From contig JAHAYJ010000042.1 of assembly GCA_018384375.1 (NCBI GenBank), positions 1 to 64,000 on the forward strand: 64,000 nucleotides of DNA, in the 5' to 3' direction. This document shows, piece by piece, positions 1 to 9,326 of the stretch. Under the pieces are notes generated by a model. It worked only from the letters and a program-made list of their open reading frames with translations. It was not told the origin of the DNA and ran no database searches. Position numbers and translations under genes: made by a program. The DNA is from Lachnospiraceae bacterium (GTDB lineage Bacteria > Bacillota > Clostridia > Lachnospirales > Lachnospiraceae). The number at the start of each line of letters is the position of its first letter. Within the stretch, counting starts at the first letter, position 1.

Positions 1-1
1 C

Positions 2-1762
2 TATAATGTTATCGTAAAGGAAACACGTGTTATTTCTGCTGTAGCAGTTAAGCAGGGAGATACAGTGGAAAAGGATCAGATCATTTACTATCTTGAAGAT
101 GCGGAGAGTGATGAATTGAAAAAGGCAGAAGATGAATTGGAAGAGCTGCAGCTGGCTTATATGAAGGGGCTGTTCGGCAATAATGTGTCTTCTGATGTGG
201 TCAGCAAGGTGGCAAGCGGTAATACAGACGGATTTACAGCCCTTCAAACCAAGGTGACGGATATGCAAAACAGGCTGGAGGCTGCTAAGGAGAGGGTGAA
301 GGAATGCCAGGATGCGCTTGATGCCTTAAATTTGCAAAGCAACATCAATACCAATAATGCTAGTGTCAGCACAATTCCGGATGAATTGAGAAAAGACGAG
401 GCAACAACTGAACTGACTAATGCAGAAGAGGAATTTAATAATAGAAAAGCAAAGAAAATTGCGGAAATTAAAGCAGAGATTACTGAGGTAAAGAAACAGA
501 TTGAAGATTTAGAAACACTCATTTTGAGTGGCGAGGGAAGTATAGGAGATAATACAGCTTCTGAAACTACAGCTAACCTGCAAATCGCAAAGGCTGATGC
601 ACTTACAAAATTGAATAAAAAGTTGAGTGATTTGAATAATAAATCGGGAAATAGTTTTGCATCAGCAGGAGACGCTTATGCATGGAGTAAGACGGTAGAC
701 TGGGAGACACTGGGAAATGATGTGCAGCTTTCATTACAGGATTTCTTGGCGGCATATGCAGATTACCAAAATTACAATGATTCCCTGGATGAAGTAGTCG
801 GAATAACAAATAATCAGGATAATCTGGAGATAAAGGAAAAGGAGCTTGAAAAACTTGAAGCAAAACTTGCTGAAGTTGATGCCATTACTTTATCATCAAG
901 TGAAAACGTACAGGATGCGAAGAAAAGATTGGAGGATGCTACTCGTAACATTACAGAGATAAACAGCGCTAACAAGCAGACCTCTGTAGCCTATCAGAAT
1001 CGGATTGCCAATGCGGAAGCCGCGCTGAAAACTGCCCAGGCGGTTTATGACCTTTTGAAGGAAGAACAGACGGTTATGCTTTCGGATATTAATGCGGAAC
1101 TGGATCTTGCTAAGGCAAGTAAAGATATTGCGGAAAAGGAAGAAGAGATCGCCAAACTAAAAGAAAAGTCAATGGGAGCGGCAATCAAGGCACCGGTAGC
1201 CGGAACGATAGTTTCTCTTACTTATGTTGCAGGCGAAACCACGAAGCCGGAGGAGACGGCTGCTGTTATTCAGGTAGATGGGAAGGGCTTTACCCTGACA
1301 ATATCAGTAACCAATGATCAGGCGAAGAAGGTTCAGGTCGGCGATGTGGCAGAACTACAGAATTCATGGTATTATGAAGATGCACAGGTGATCCTGTCAG
1401 CAATTAAGGCTGATCCCGATAATCCGGGACAGAAAAAACTTTTAGTGTTTAATGTAACCGGGGCAAGCATTCAAAATGGTCAGGCTCTTAGCGTGTCAGT
1501 GGGACAGCGAAGCTCGGAATATGAATTTGTAGTACCAAACAGCGCAATGAGAGAAGATAATAACGGAAAATTTATTCTGATCGTGGAATCGAAGAGCAGC
1601 CCTCTGGGCAACAGATACATTGCGACAAGAGTGGATGTTGAGGTATTGGCATCTGACGATAACAATACGGCAATTTCCGCACCGCTTTATGGATATGAGT
1701 ATGTGATTACAACCTCGACAAAGCCGGTTGAAGCCGGAAAGCAGGTCAGACTGAACGAATAG
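2..1762 (+). CDS. HlyD/MacA-type efflux adaptor subunit, 5' end outside window
   Basis: Membrane-fusion-type adaptor, probably the extracytoplasmic partner of a MacB-like ABC exporter. The frame is open to the left edge of the window, so the true start lies upstream; the GTG at 65 is internal because a lipoyl half-motif (AVKQGDTVEKDQ) reads straight through it. Seen in order: first lipoyl half (up to about residue 30 of the visible part), a very long heptad-rich Glu/Lys/Ala/Leu coiled coil of roughly 300 residues, the second lipoyl half (IKAPVAGTIVSLTYVAGE), and a C-terminal beta-barrel/membrane-proximal region. The coiled coil is long for a Gram-positive adaptor. The next gene, 26 bp downstream, is MacB-like, which supports the call. 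The substrate is unknown. Confidence 0.8.
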   Translation, partial: YNVIVKETRVISAVAVKQGDTVEKDQIIYYLEDAESDELKKAEDELEELQLAYMKGLFGNNVSSDVVSKVASGNTDGFTALQTKVTDMQNRLEAAKERVKECQDALDALNLQSNINTNNASVSTIPDELRKDEATTELTNAEEEFNNRKAKKIAEIKAEITEVKKQIEDLETLILSGEGSIGDNTASETTANLQIAKADALTKLNKKLSDLNNKSGNSFASAGDAYAWSKTVDWETLGNDVQLSLQDFLAAYADYQNYNDSLDEVVGITNNQDNLEIKEKELEKLEAKLAEVDAITLSSSENVQDAKKRLEDATRNITEINSANKQTSVAYQNRIANAEAALKTAQAVYDLLKEEQTVMLSDINAELDLAKASKDIAEKEEEIAKLKEKSMGAAIKAPVAGTIVSLTYVAGETTKPEETAAVIQVDGKGFTLTISVTNDQAKKVQVGDVAELQNSWYYEDAQVILSAIKADPDNPGQKKLLVFNVTGASIQNGQALSVSVGQRSSEYEFVVPNSAMREDNNGKFILIVESKSSPLGNRYIATRVDVEVLASDDNNTAISAPLYGYEYVITTSTKPVEAGKQVRLNE

Positions 1763-1788
1763 TAAGGAATGGAAAAAGGAGACATGAA

Positions 1789-2901
1789 GTGGATTCTGGA
1801 GTAAAGAATGTTTTTAATAGATTTTCTGTGAAGCAGATTGTTTGTTCACTCATAGCAATCCTGTCATTGCTCCTTTTTTTCATCCTGACAATCTGGTCTT
1901 CTCGGAAAGTCAAATCACTGGATTCCCAGCAGGCGGCAGCAAGATGGGATGCAGAAGGTGAAAGCGCCCAAGTTAGCTGCTTTTTCTCAGAGGAAGTAAC
2001 AGTAGACGAAATGCAGCTTACAGGCTTTCGGCTGGAATTGGAAAAATCTTTAAAAGAAGTACTTTCCGCAGAGGAGTATGCAAATGAAAATGACAGACGG
2101 CTGATCATAGATGCTTACAGTTCGATGGGGAAGATCACTCTTGTAAGCGAAAAGGGGGCACTGGAAGCAGATGCAGTTGGAATTGGCGGAGACTTTTTCT
2201 TCTTTCATCCTTTAAAATTGGTTTCCGGAGGATATTTTTCGGGGGAGGATCTGATGAAGGACTCTGTTATCATTGATGAAGAAGCAGCTTGGCAGCTATT
2301 CGGCTCCAGTGATATTGCCGGACAAAGCGTTCTGATCAACAACGTACCACATTTTGTGGAAGGGGTTATTAAGCGCGAAGATGGAAAGCTTGCAGAACGT
2401 GCGGGCCTTGATAAGACTATCGTCTATGTCTCAAATGAGACTCTGAATGAATATGGAACAGGGAGAGGCATCAGCACTTATGAGGTTGTTGCGCCCAATC
2501 CGGTAAAAGGATATGTCTACAATAAAGTAAAGGAAAAAATCGGGGTAAAGGAGGAGGATATGGTAGTAGTAGAAAACTCCTCCCGGTATTCAGTGGAAGC
2601 ATTGGTTCCTGTGATCCTGGATTTTGGCATGCGATCTATGCAGCATACAGCAGTCAGGTTTCCCTATTGGGAAAATATGGCAAGAGGCATTGAGGATATA
2701 AGCGCGCTTGTACTGCTGCTTCAGTTCATTCTTCTTTTGCTTCCCATTGTAATTGTGGTTTCTTTTCTCATCACCAAATGGAGGAAAAGGACATTTTCAT
2801 GGAGGGATGTGGAAAGAAAAGTGATAGATATCAAGAACAGAAGCATACAATACTTACAATCTATTAAGAATAAAACGAAGTCGAATGAAGGAGGGAAATA
2901 G
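1789..2901 (+). CDS. MacB-like ABC transporter permease/extracytoplasmic domain protein
   Basis: 370-residue protein with one transmembrane segment near the N terminus (about residues 15-37), a large extracytoplasmic region, a second membrane segment at about 305-328, and a basic cytoplasmic tail. The middle contains MacB periplasmic-core-like features (GIGGDFFFFHPLKLVSGGYF, then a VIIDEEAAWQLFGSSDIAGQ block typical of this domain). FtsX/MacB permeases normally have four membrane segments; only two are visible here, so it may be a half permease or an accessory subunit. The start is GTG at 1789, six bases after an AAGGAGA site; an ATG at 1784 is out of frame and stops after six codons. The stop codon abuts the next ATG, so it is operonic with the adaptor and the lipoprotein. 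Confidence 0.65.
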   Translation: MDSGVKNVFNRFSVKQIVCSLIAILSLLLFFILTIWSSRKVKSLDSQQAAARWDAEGESAQVSCFFSEEVTVDEMQLTGFRLELEKSLKEVLSAEEYANENDRRLIIDAYSSMGKITLVSEKGALEADAVGIGGDFFFFHPLKLVSGGYFSGEDLMKDSVIIDEEAAWQLFGSSDIAGQSVLINNVPHFVEGVIKREDGKLAERAGLDKTIVYVSNETLNEYGTGRGISTYEVVAPNPVKGYVYNKVKEKIGVKEEDMVVVENSSRYSVEALVPVILDFGMRSMQHTAVRFPYWENMARGIEDISALVLLLQFILLLLPIVIVVSFLITKWRKRTFSWRDVERKVIDIKNRSIQYLQSIKNKTKSNEGGK

Positions 2902-5187
2902 ATGAAGAGGGGAATGATTTCAATTGGTGTTTTCCTGATTTTATTGTTTGGTATGACCGGTTGTAAGAGCAAAGGGGAAACGGAAAATACAAAGGCAGAA
3001 CAGTCGAAGGACTATGTATATCGGATGGAAGATATTGCACTTCCAGAAAGTGGATCCATGCAGAATATCAATCAACTGCTAAGAATAGGAGATGCTATCT
3101 ACGCTTACGGTTATGACTGGTCAGGCGAAGACGTGAATTACAAAATTAATTTTTGGGAGATCAGGGAAGACGGGACGATCGGGGAGCAGCACCAGATTGA
3201 GGCAGAAGAAGATACGAGCTATAACTATTTTAAGGCAGCCGGGGATGGAAATTTATATTGTCTGAAAAATAAGTATTATTTTTCAGAGGATAGTTCAGAG
3301 GAATATATAGATGATTATTATCTTACTAAAATCACTATGGATGGGGAAGAACTTTTTTCTACAAAACTCAATGATATTCCACAGCTGCAGAAGCTATATG
3401 AGGAAAATGGATATTTCAATGTATATGATCTGATTACAGACAAGGATTCTGTTTTTGTAGCTTGTATGGGAAGATACTGCCGGTTTGATTCCAATGGAAA
3501 TTTTATTTCACTGGCAGAGGAGCAGGGGGGACAGAATACTCTTGATTTAGAAGGGGCAAACCTTCTTCCCCTCTCTGACGGAAGAGTAATTGCAATTATC
3601 TATGGGGAAACGGGCATATCACTTGCTTTACTAGACATAGAAACCTTTACCGTTAAAGAGGAGTATCAAATACCTGGCCTTAGCTATAACTATAGTTTTT
3701 ATACCGGAATCGATTATGATCTTTATCTGACGGATAGTTATGGTGTATATGGCTATAACCTTGGTGACGAAGAGATAACGAAGCTGATGAGCTTTATTGA
3801 CTCAGATTTTGGCTTTTCCTGGATTGGTAACGTACTTCCTATCAATGATAAAGAATTTTATGCAACTTATGATGATATGGAGACGGGACAGACGCTTGCT
3901 GCAAAATTTGTCAAAGTTGATCCTTCTGAGGTTAAGGAAAAGCAGATCATTACTCTGGCAATGGCATACTCTGACTGGACTGTTCGAATGCAAGTGATTG
4001 AATTCAATAAATCAAATGAAAACTATCGCATTGATCTTCAGGATTATTCTGCTCTTTATGCAACGGTAGATGACTATTCGGCAGGAATCAGCAGATTGAA
4101 TACGGATATTGCATCCGGTAAAGTGCCTGATATTATATTGCTGGATACAGGTATGCCGATAGACAGCTATATCAGTAAAGGACTGCTTGAGGATTTGAAG
4201 CCATATATCGAAAAGGACAGTGAGATTGATATGAACAATCTTATGCCAAATGTTATAGAGGCTTATTCTGTAGATGGCAAGCTATATTCGCTTGTACCCT
4301 TCTATCATATACAGACTCTTCTTGCAAAGAGTGCTGACGTGGGAACGACCCGTGGCTGGACCGTTAACCAGGCATGTGATCTTTGGGATTCCAAACCGGC
4401 TGGAACAGAATTCATTACGGGTGTAGACAGGGAAAACATGCTTCGGAATTGTATGAATATGGCTGGGAGTCAGTTTATTGACTGGGAAAACGGTAAATGT
4501 ACCTTTGATAGTGACGCGTTCATTCAGATGCTGGAATTTATTAATCGTTTCCCGGAAGAATTGGGGGATGACTATTATGACGATTCCTATTGGCTGAATT
4601 ATGATACCATGCTACGGGATGGAAAAGCGCTGGCTTCCATTCAATATCTTTCGGATATCAGAAGTTTTAATATGGCAGAAAAAGGGAACTTCGGAGAGGA
4701 TATTACCATGATCGGTTTCCCGTCCTCTGACGGAGAGGGTTCAGCAATTATGCCGGGGCTACAGCTCGCAATGTCTGCGAAATCTGCAAAGAAAGAAGGG
4801 GTATGGGAGTTCCTTAGAAGCTTTCTTACGGATGAATATCAGAAAGATATTTATGGATTCCCTCTCAGTATTAAGAGACTGGAGGAGATGAAAAAAGAGG
4901 CTACGCAGAAACCATACTATTTAGATGAAGATGGCAACAAGGTGGAATATGATGAGACCTGGTATGTGGGGGATGTAGAAATCAATATTAACCCGATGAC
5001 AGAACAGGAAGCAGAAGAATTTGTTGAGGAACTTTATACTTTTTCACAACCATACAAGACAGATGAAGCTCTTTTTGATATAATACAGGAAGAGGCTGCT
5101 GCATACTTTACAGGACAGAAAAGTGCTCAGGACGTTGCTTCCATTATTCAGAGCCGTGCGCAACTCTATGTAAATGAAAACAGATAA
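2902..5187 (+). CDS. extracellular solute-binding lipoprotein with large N-terminal domain
   Basis: 761-residue predicted lipoprotein: a signal peptide ending in the lipobox GMTGC with Cys21 as the lipidation site. From about residue 350 onward the pattern is that of an ABC family 1 substrate-binding protein (ITLAMAYSDWTVRMQVIEFN, then SGKVPDIILLDTGMPIDSY and YSVDGKLYSLVPFY). The first ~330 residues after the lipid anchor are rich in Tyr/Asp/Gly strands with repeated 'dG.i..' turns and resemble a beta-propeller-like sensing domain. ATG 2902 directly follows the preceding stop. No ABC sugar permease is adjacent; the gene sits with an HlyD/MacB set and ahead of a Cache-like diguanylate cyclase, so it may be sensory rather than transport-related. 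Ligand unknown. Confidence 0.7.
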   Translation: MKRGMISIGVFLILLFGMTGCKSKGETENTKAEQSKDYVYRMEDIALPESGSMQNINQLLRIGDAIYAYGYDWSGEDVNYKINFWEIREDGTIGEQHQIEAEEDTSYNYFKAAGDGNLYCLKNKYYFSEDSSEEYIDDYYLTKITMDGEELFSTKLNDIPQLQKLYEENGYFNVYDLITDKDSVFVACMGRYCRFDSNGNFISLAEEQGGQNTLDLEGANLLPLSDGRVIAIIYGETGISLALLDIETFTVKEEYQIPGLSYNYSFYTGIDYDLYLTDSYGVYGYNLGDEEITKLMSFIDSDFGFSWIGNVLPINDKEFYATYDDMETGQTLAAKFVKVDPSEVKEKQIITLAMAYSDWTVRMQVIEFNKSNENYRIDLQDYSALYATVDDYSAGISRLNTDIASGKVPDIILLDTGMPIDSYISKGLLEDLKPYIEKDSEIDMNNLMPNVIEAYSVDGKLYSLVPFYHIQTLLAKSADVGTTRGWTVNQACDLWDSKPAGTEFITGVDRENMLRNCMNMAGSQFIDWENGKCTFDSDAFIQMLEFINRFPEELGDDYYDDSYWLNYDTMLRDGKALASIQYLSDIRSFNMAEKGNFGEDITMIGFPSSDGEGSAIMPGLQLAMSAKSAKKEGVWEFLRSFLTDEYQKDIYGFPLSIKRLEEMKKEATQKPYYLDEDGNKVEYDETWYVGDVEININPMTEQEAEEFVEELYTFSQPYKTDEALFDIIQEEAAAYFTGQKSAQDVASIIQSRAQLYVNENR

Positions 5188-5215
5188 GAGAAAGCAGATA
5201 CAAAAGAGGTGGCGA

Positions 5216-6505
5216 ATGGAGAAAAAATTCAAGAGTAACAGTATTTTCTGGTCATTACTTAAGATGAATACTTTGCCAATAGTTATTCTGGCGCTGGTTA
5301 TTACTTCATTTAGTGCTACACGATTTGCAAATTCCATGAACCAGGAGGTAAAGAATGGGTTGGTGGACCTCTGCAATACAATAACGACTATTTATGATTC
5401 ATTTTATGAGGGAGAGTATCAGGTTGTAGAGCAGGGCGGTGCAATTTATATGCTGAAGGGGGAGCATCTGCTAAACGGTAATTTTGATATTATTGATTCC
5501 ATAAAGGAAAAAACAGATGTGGATGTGACGATTTTTTATAAGGATACCCGTGTGCTTACCACAATTTTGGATGGGAATGGAGACAGGGCAGTAGGTACAA
5601 GAGTAAGCGCAGTTGTGGTCAGAGATGTCCTGGAAGCAAAACAGGCAAAGTTTTACCCTAATGTAATGGTAGAGAATGAAAAGTACTTTGCTTATTATTC
5701 TCCGATCATTGATGCACAGGGAGAATGCATCGGCATGTTTTTTGTAGGAAAGCCTTCGGCAGAAGTGGAACAGCTTGTTTTTAAATCGGTTGGTCCGATT
5801 GTCCTGTTTGCGATGCTTACAATGCTTTTGGCAGGTTATATTACGATTCGGTTTTCTAAACAGCTTGTGAATGCAATTGGAAAGACAGAAAATTTCCTTG
5901 AGAAGGTTTCCGGTGGTAATCTTCATGCAGAGCTCGACTATTCTGTACTACACCGTAAAGACGAATTGGGAGAAATGGGAAGATACATCGTCAGAATGCA
6001 AAATGCATTACGAGAACTGATTGAGCAGGATCTTCTTACCGGTCTGAATAATAGAAGAAGCGGAGAAAAGCTGCTAAAACAGCTTCAAAATGATTGCGAA
6101 AAGGAAGGATACCCTTTCTGTATCGCTATTGGTGACATTGATCACTTTAAGCATGTGAATGACACATATGGGCATGCATGCGGAGATGCTGTCCTTTCGG
6201 AAGTATCTTCTATTATGAAAATGTATATGAAAAGGAAGGGAATTGTTGCCAGGTGGGGCGGTGAGGAATTTCTGCTTGCTTTTAAAGAGATGGAGATTGC
6301 CGATTCAGTAGAATGCCTTGAGGAATTACTGGAAGAAATCAGGGGTACAGTGATTACTTAATCAGACGAAGTCTCTGTAAGTGTAACAATGACATTTGGC
6401 ATTGTACAGGGCAACCCCGACATTAATATAGATCATATTATCAGGGAAGCAGATGATAAGCTTTATTATGGAAAAAATAATGGGCGAAATCAGATTGTAC
6501 AATAA
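5216..6505 (+). pseudogene. diguanylate cyclase (sCache-HAMP-GGDEF) with in-frame stop
   Basis: Membrane-bound sensor that would make cyclic di-GMP. Two membrane segments flank an extracytoplasmic single-Cache-like domain, followed by a HAMP-like linker and a GGDEF domain with an intact RWGGEEF active site. A TAA at 6359-6361 interrupts the frame. Reading through it, the same frame continues to a TAA at 6503-6505 and encodes the rest of the domain (FGIVQG, then READDKLYYGKNNGRNQI, the standard GGDEF C terminus). The stop removes about 47 residues including the last helix and strand, so activity is doubtful. I prefer ATG 5216, preceded by AGAGGTGG, over ATG 5174, which overlaps the upstream gene and lacks a ribosome site. 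The read-through end overlaps the serine hydrolase remnant on the other strand. Confidence 0.8.
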
Positions 6506-7019
6506 ATATGCCCATCAAATTCCTGAAACAGAGTTTCCTCCTGCTTGCGCATAAAAATTGTGAGAGAATCCTTCTGAAAACTGAGTTGAAATTTAATGCT
6601 CCCTACGCTGGAATCTATAACATGAACTTTGATATAGAGCGTGCCGTCGGCAAGCCATGCACCGCTTGCTGCACATTTAAAATCATAAATGGGCAGGATA
6701 CCTGATACAAGAAAGCCCAGTCCGAAATCTATTTGATATTTCTGATTCTCATAAGTAAAGGATAAGTGACCGACAGTATTGTTGCTGTCGGTTTTTTCTT
6801 TATCTCTATTGGAAAAAGAAATGCAGACATCCCTGTATCCGGTTTTACCGTAACAGAAAAGATAGTTCTTTCCACTAATTTGCTCCATGACCGGAGAAGA
6901 AATTTCCCCAGAAACAGGCGAGATTGCAAGCTTTGTAAGTGCATCCATATAGGAAGAAAAGGTACCTGAATGAATCGGCAGATAAGAGCTGCTGATATGG
7001 GGAAGAACTTCTTCATAGC
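6490..7019 (-). pseudogene. serine hydrolase (class C beta-lactamase family), 3' fragment only
   Basis: Only the C-terminal part of a beta-lactamase-related serine hydrolase remains, reading leftwards. The visible frame carries the accessory C-terminal domain common in gut Firmicute members (IDFGLGFLVSG, SGAWLADGTLYIKVHVIDSS, LTIFMRKQE..FQEFDG). The catalytic domain with the SxxK motif is absent: upstream the frame loses resemblance near 7015 and there the plus strand is clearly GH43 coding sequence. No plausible start codon or promoter remains ahead of the Met at 6948. The stop codon (6490-6492) lies inside the tail of the neighbouring diguanylate cyclase. It is a remnant of a deletion or of an assembly join. 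Confidence 0.7.
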
Positions 7020-7826
7020 GGGCATGGAAAACCGGTCTGTACCCAAAAGGGACAGTGGTATATGGTCTATCTGTGTGGAAGAAAACTGGAAAAAGATGGA
7101 GAAAGCTACAGTATTTTAGGAAGAGAAACTGCCCTTGATCCGATTACCTGGACAGCGGACGGATGGCCTATGGTCAATCAGCTAAAAGGACCTAGTGTCC
7201 TTCAAAAAAGACCGGATCTCAAGGAGTGGATCCCCTCCGGCAATCATTCGAAGGGAGAGTGGATGTGTCCAAGACCACCGGAATGTGGTGGCGTCAGGAT
7301 AGAGAACGGCACATTCGCAATTAAGGGAAGCAAAGCGCCCTTATCCAGTGTAAAGGCAAGAAATATATTATTGCGAAGACAGAATAGCTTTTCCTTTCGG
7401 GCAGAAGCGCTTCTCACCATGCCGGAATTAAAGGAAGGGCAGGAGGCCGGAATTACCTGTTACTATGATGAGAATACTTGGATCTGTTTTTATGTCGGGA
7501 AAAATCAGGATGGGTATTTTGTACAGGTAAAGGAACATATCGGGCATGAGGATATTTGCCATGAATGCCTTCACTTTAAGCAGGAGAACTCAGCAGGAAA
7601 TGAAATATTGCTTGAAGTAGTTACAAACAGATTTGAAAGAAGCTTTTTCTATGAACTGGAAGGGAAAAAACAGGCGGCAGGAAAGCTTGAAAATGTCTAT
7701 TATCTTTGTGATGAAGGGATTCGAATGGGGAAACGATTTACCGGAGCAATGGTTGGGATGTATGCTTATGCTGCTGACGAGGAATTGTGTGCAGTCTTTC
7801 AGAAATTTAGCTATATAGGGTTATAA
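7008..7826 (+). pseudogene. glycoside hydrolase family 43, 3' fragment only
   Basis: The C-terminal part of a GH43 beta-xylosidase/arabinosidase-type enzyme. The frame upstream of the Met at 7062 already matches the end of the catalytic propeller (SGHGKPVCTQKGQWYMVYL, then CGR and LGRETALDPITW, WTADGWPMVN), and it opens only after a TGA at 6993-6995. Downstream is the usual ~200-residue beta-sandwich accessory domain (SFSFRAEALL, AGITCYYDENTWICFYVG). Most of the five-bladed propeller and its catalytic acids are missing, along with any promoter. The Met at 7062 is internal to the original protein, so a 254-residue product from there would not be catalytic. The 5' end abuts the truncated serine hydrolase on the opposite strand. 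Confidence 0.8.
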
Positions 7827-7831
7827 GGAGC

Positions 7832-7880
7832 AAAAAAGTCCGGAACTGCATGCTTTATAGCAATGGCAGTCCGGACTTTT
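7832..7880. terminator. bidirectional intrinsic terminator
   Basis: Inverted repeat AAAAAGTCCGG.ACTGC / GCAGTCCGGACTTTT with one bulged base, with A-run and T-run on opposite sides, so it can serve both the GH43 remnant (plus) and uxaC (minus). Confidence 0.8.
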
Positions 7881-7900
7881 GATTGGGTTTCTACAAGTAA

Positions 7901-9307
7901 TTAAAGGTTAAATCCAAAATATCTGACTGCATTATAGTAGGAGATGTCTTTCACAATTTCAGATAGCGTATCCATGTCTGCTGGAAATTCTCCGTTTTCA
8001 ACCATATCACCAATCAGATCGCAGAGAATCCTGCGGAAATACTCGTGCCTTGTGTAGGACAAAAAGCTTCTGGAGTCAGTCAGCATTCCAACAAAGCCGG
8101 AAAGATTCCCCAGATTTGCCAAGGAGAGCATCTGATTTTTCATGCCGATTTTATGGTCATTGAACCACCATGCGCTTCCCTGTTGAATCTTTGCGACAGC
8201 GGTGCTGTCCTGGAAGCAGCCGAGAATAGTTCCAATTGCTTCATTGTCGTTGGGATTCAGACTATAGATGATCGTTTTCGGAAGCGTATCATTCTTGACA
8301 AGGGCATTCAGAAAATCAGCCATCTGAGCAGAGGGGGCATAGTTATTGATGCAGTCATAACCGGTATCGGGACCAAGTTTTTCAAACATCAGTGTATTAT
8401 TATCACGCTTACAGCCGTAATGTAACTGCATAACCCAGCCACGTCTGCTGTATTCACCTCCGACAAACAACATAAAAGCTGTTTTGAATTTTAATTCTTC
8501 TTCACGAGTTACAGATCTGCCGGATATACGACCTTCAAAAATATGTTCAATCTCTTCATCGGAAGCAGGGGCATACATAACATATTCCAGTGCATGATCC
8601 GATACGCTACATCCCATGGAAGCAAAAAAGTCCATACGATTCTTTAAAGCTTCCTTAAGGGCGGAAAAGCTGTTTATTTTGATACCACTGACCTTGGAAA
8701 GTGTATTCAGATAGTCGGGATAATCCGGCTTTTCAATGTTCATTGCTTTATCGGGACGCCAAGCAGGCAGAACCTGAACAGTAAAGGTATCATCTGCGGC
8801 GATAGCTGCATGCCATTCCAGTGAGTCTACAGGGTCATCTGTAGTACAGATCAAAGTGACGTTTGATTGCTTGATCAGATTTCGAACACTCATGGAAGCC
8901 TGAGATAATTTTTCATTGCAAAGATTCCAAACCTCCTCAGCCGTATTTTTATTTAAGGTTCCGTGGTAGCCGAAATATCTTTGAAGCTCCAGATGGCTCC
9001 AGTGATAGAGGGGATTGCCGATTGCTTTTCCCAGAACCTCGGCCCACTTAAAGAATTTTTCCTTATCGGATGCATTACCGGTAATAAAGTGTTCGTCCAC
9101 ACCACAGGAACGCATAAAGCGCCACTTATAGTGATCACCGCCAAGCCAGACCTGAGTAATGTTGTCAAACTTGCGATCCTGCGCAATTTCCTTTGGATTG
9201 ATATGACAATGATAATCCAGAATGGGTGTTTTTTCAGCATAATCATGAAAAAGCTTCTGAGCAGTAGGAGTGGATAAAAGGAAATTTTCATCCATAAATG
9301 GTTTCAT
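7901..9307 (-). CDS. uxaC: uronate (glucuronate/galacturonate) isomerase UxaC
   Basis: Converts D-galacturonate to D-tagaturonate (and D-glucuronate to D-fructuronate), the first cytoplasmic step of uronate catabolism. 468 residues, normal for the family. The N-terminal metal-binding motif is visible (ILDYHCHINPKEIA) and the sequence follows UxaC throughout (WLGGDHYKWRFMRSCGV, LQLHYGCKRDNN in the form MQLHYG). It lies 19 bp after the LacI-type regulator on the same strand with an AGGAGGT site before ATG, so regulator and isomerase form one transcript. The next two pathway enzymes, UxaB and UxaA, are transcribed divergently. It ends at a shared bidirectional terminator. Confidence 0.95.
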   Translation of the reverse strand: MKPFMDENFLLSTPTAQKLFHDYAEKTPILDYHCHINPKEIAQDRKFDNITQVWLGGDHYKWRFMRSCGVDEHFITGNASDKEKFFKWAEVLGKAIGNPLYHWSHLELQRYFGYHGTLNKNTAEEVWNLCNEKLSQASMSVRNLIKQSNVTLICTTDDPVDSLEWHAAIAADDTFTVQVLPAWRPDKAMNIEKPDYPDYLNTLSKVSGIKINSFSALKEALKNRMDFFASMGCSVSDHALEYVMYAPASDEEIEHIFEGRISGRSVTREEELKFKTAFMLFVGGEYSRRGWVMQLHYGCKRDNNTLMFEKLGPDTGYDCINNYAPSAQMADFLNALVKNDTLPKTIIYSLNPNDNEAIGTILGCFQDSTAVAKIQQGSAWWFNDHKIGMKNQMLSLANLGNLSGFVGMLTDSRSFLSYTRHEYFRRILCDLIGDMVENGEFPADMDTLSEIVKDISYYNAVRYFGFNL

Positions 9308-9326
9308 TGGTAGGTACCTCCTGAAA

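Noticed and set aside
65-67. GTG at 65 as start of the adaptor gene
   Set aside because: The frame is open to the window edge and the codons before 65 encode the conserved first lipoyl half, so the start is outside the window.
1784-1804. ATG at 1784 as start of the MacB-like gene
   Set aside because: Out of frame with the protein; reads six codons and stops.
7020-7144. Extension of the minus-strand serine hydrolase frame to about 7144
   Set aside because: Although open, the plus strand here clearly encodes GH43 residues, so the minus frame is a shadow.
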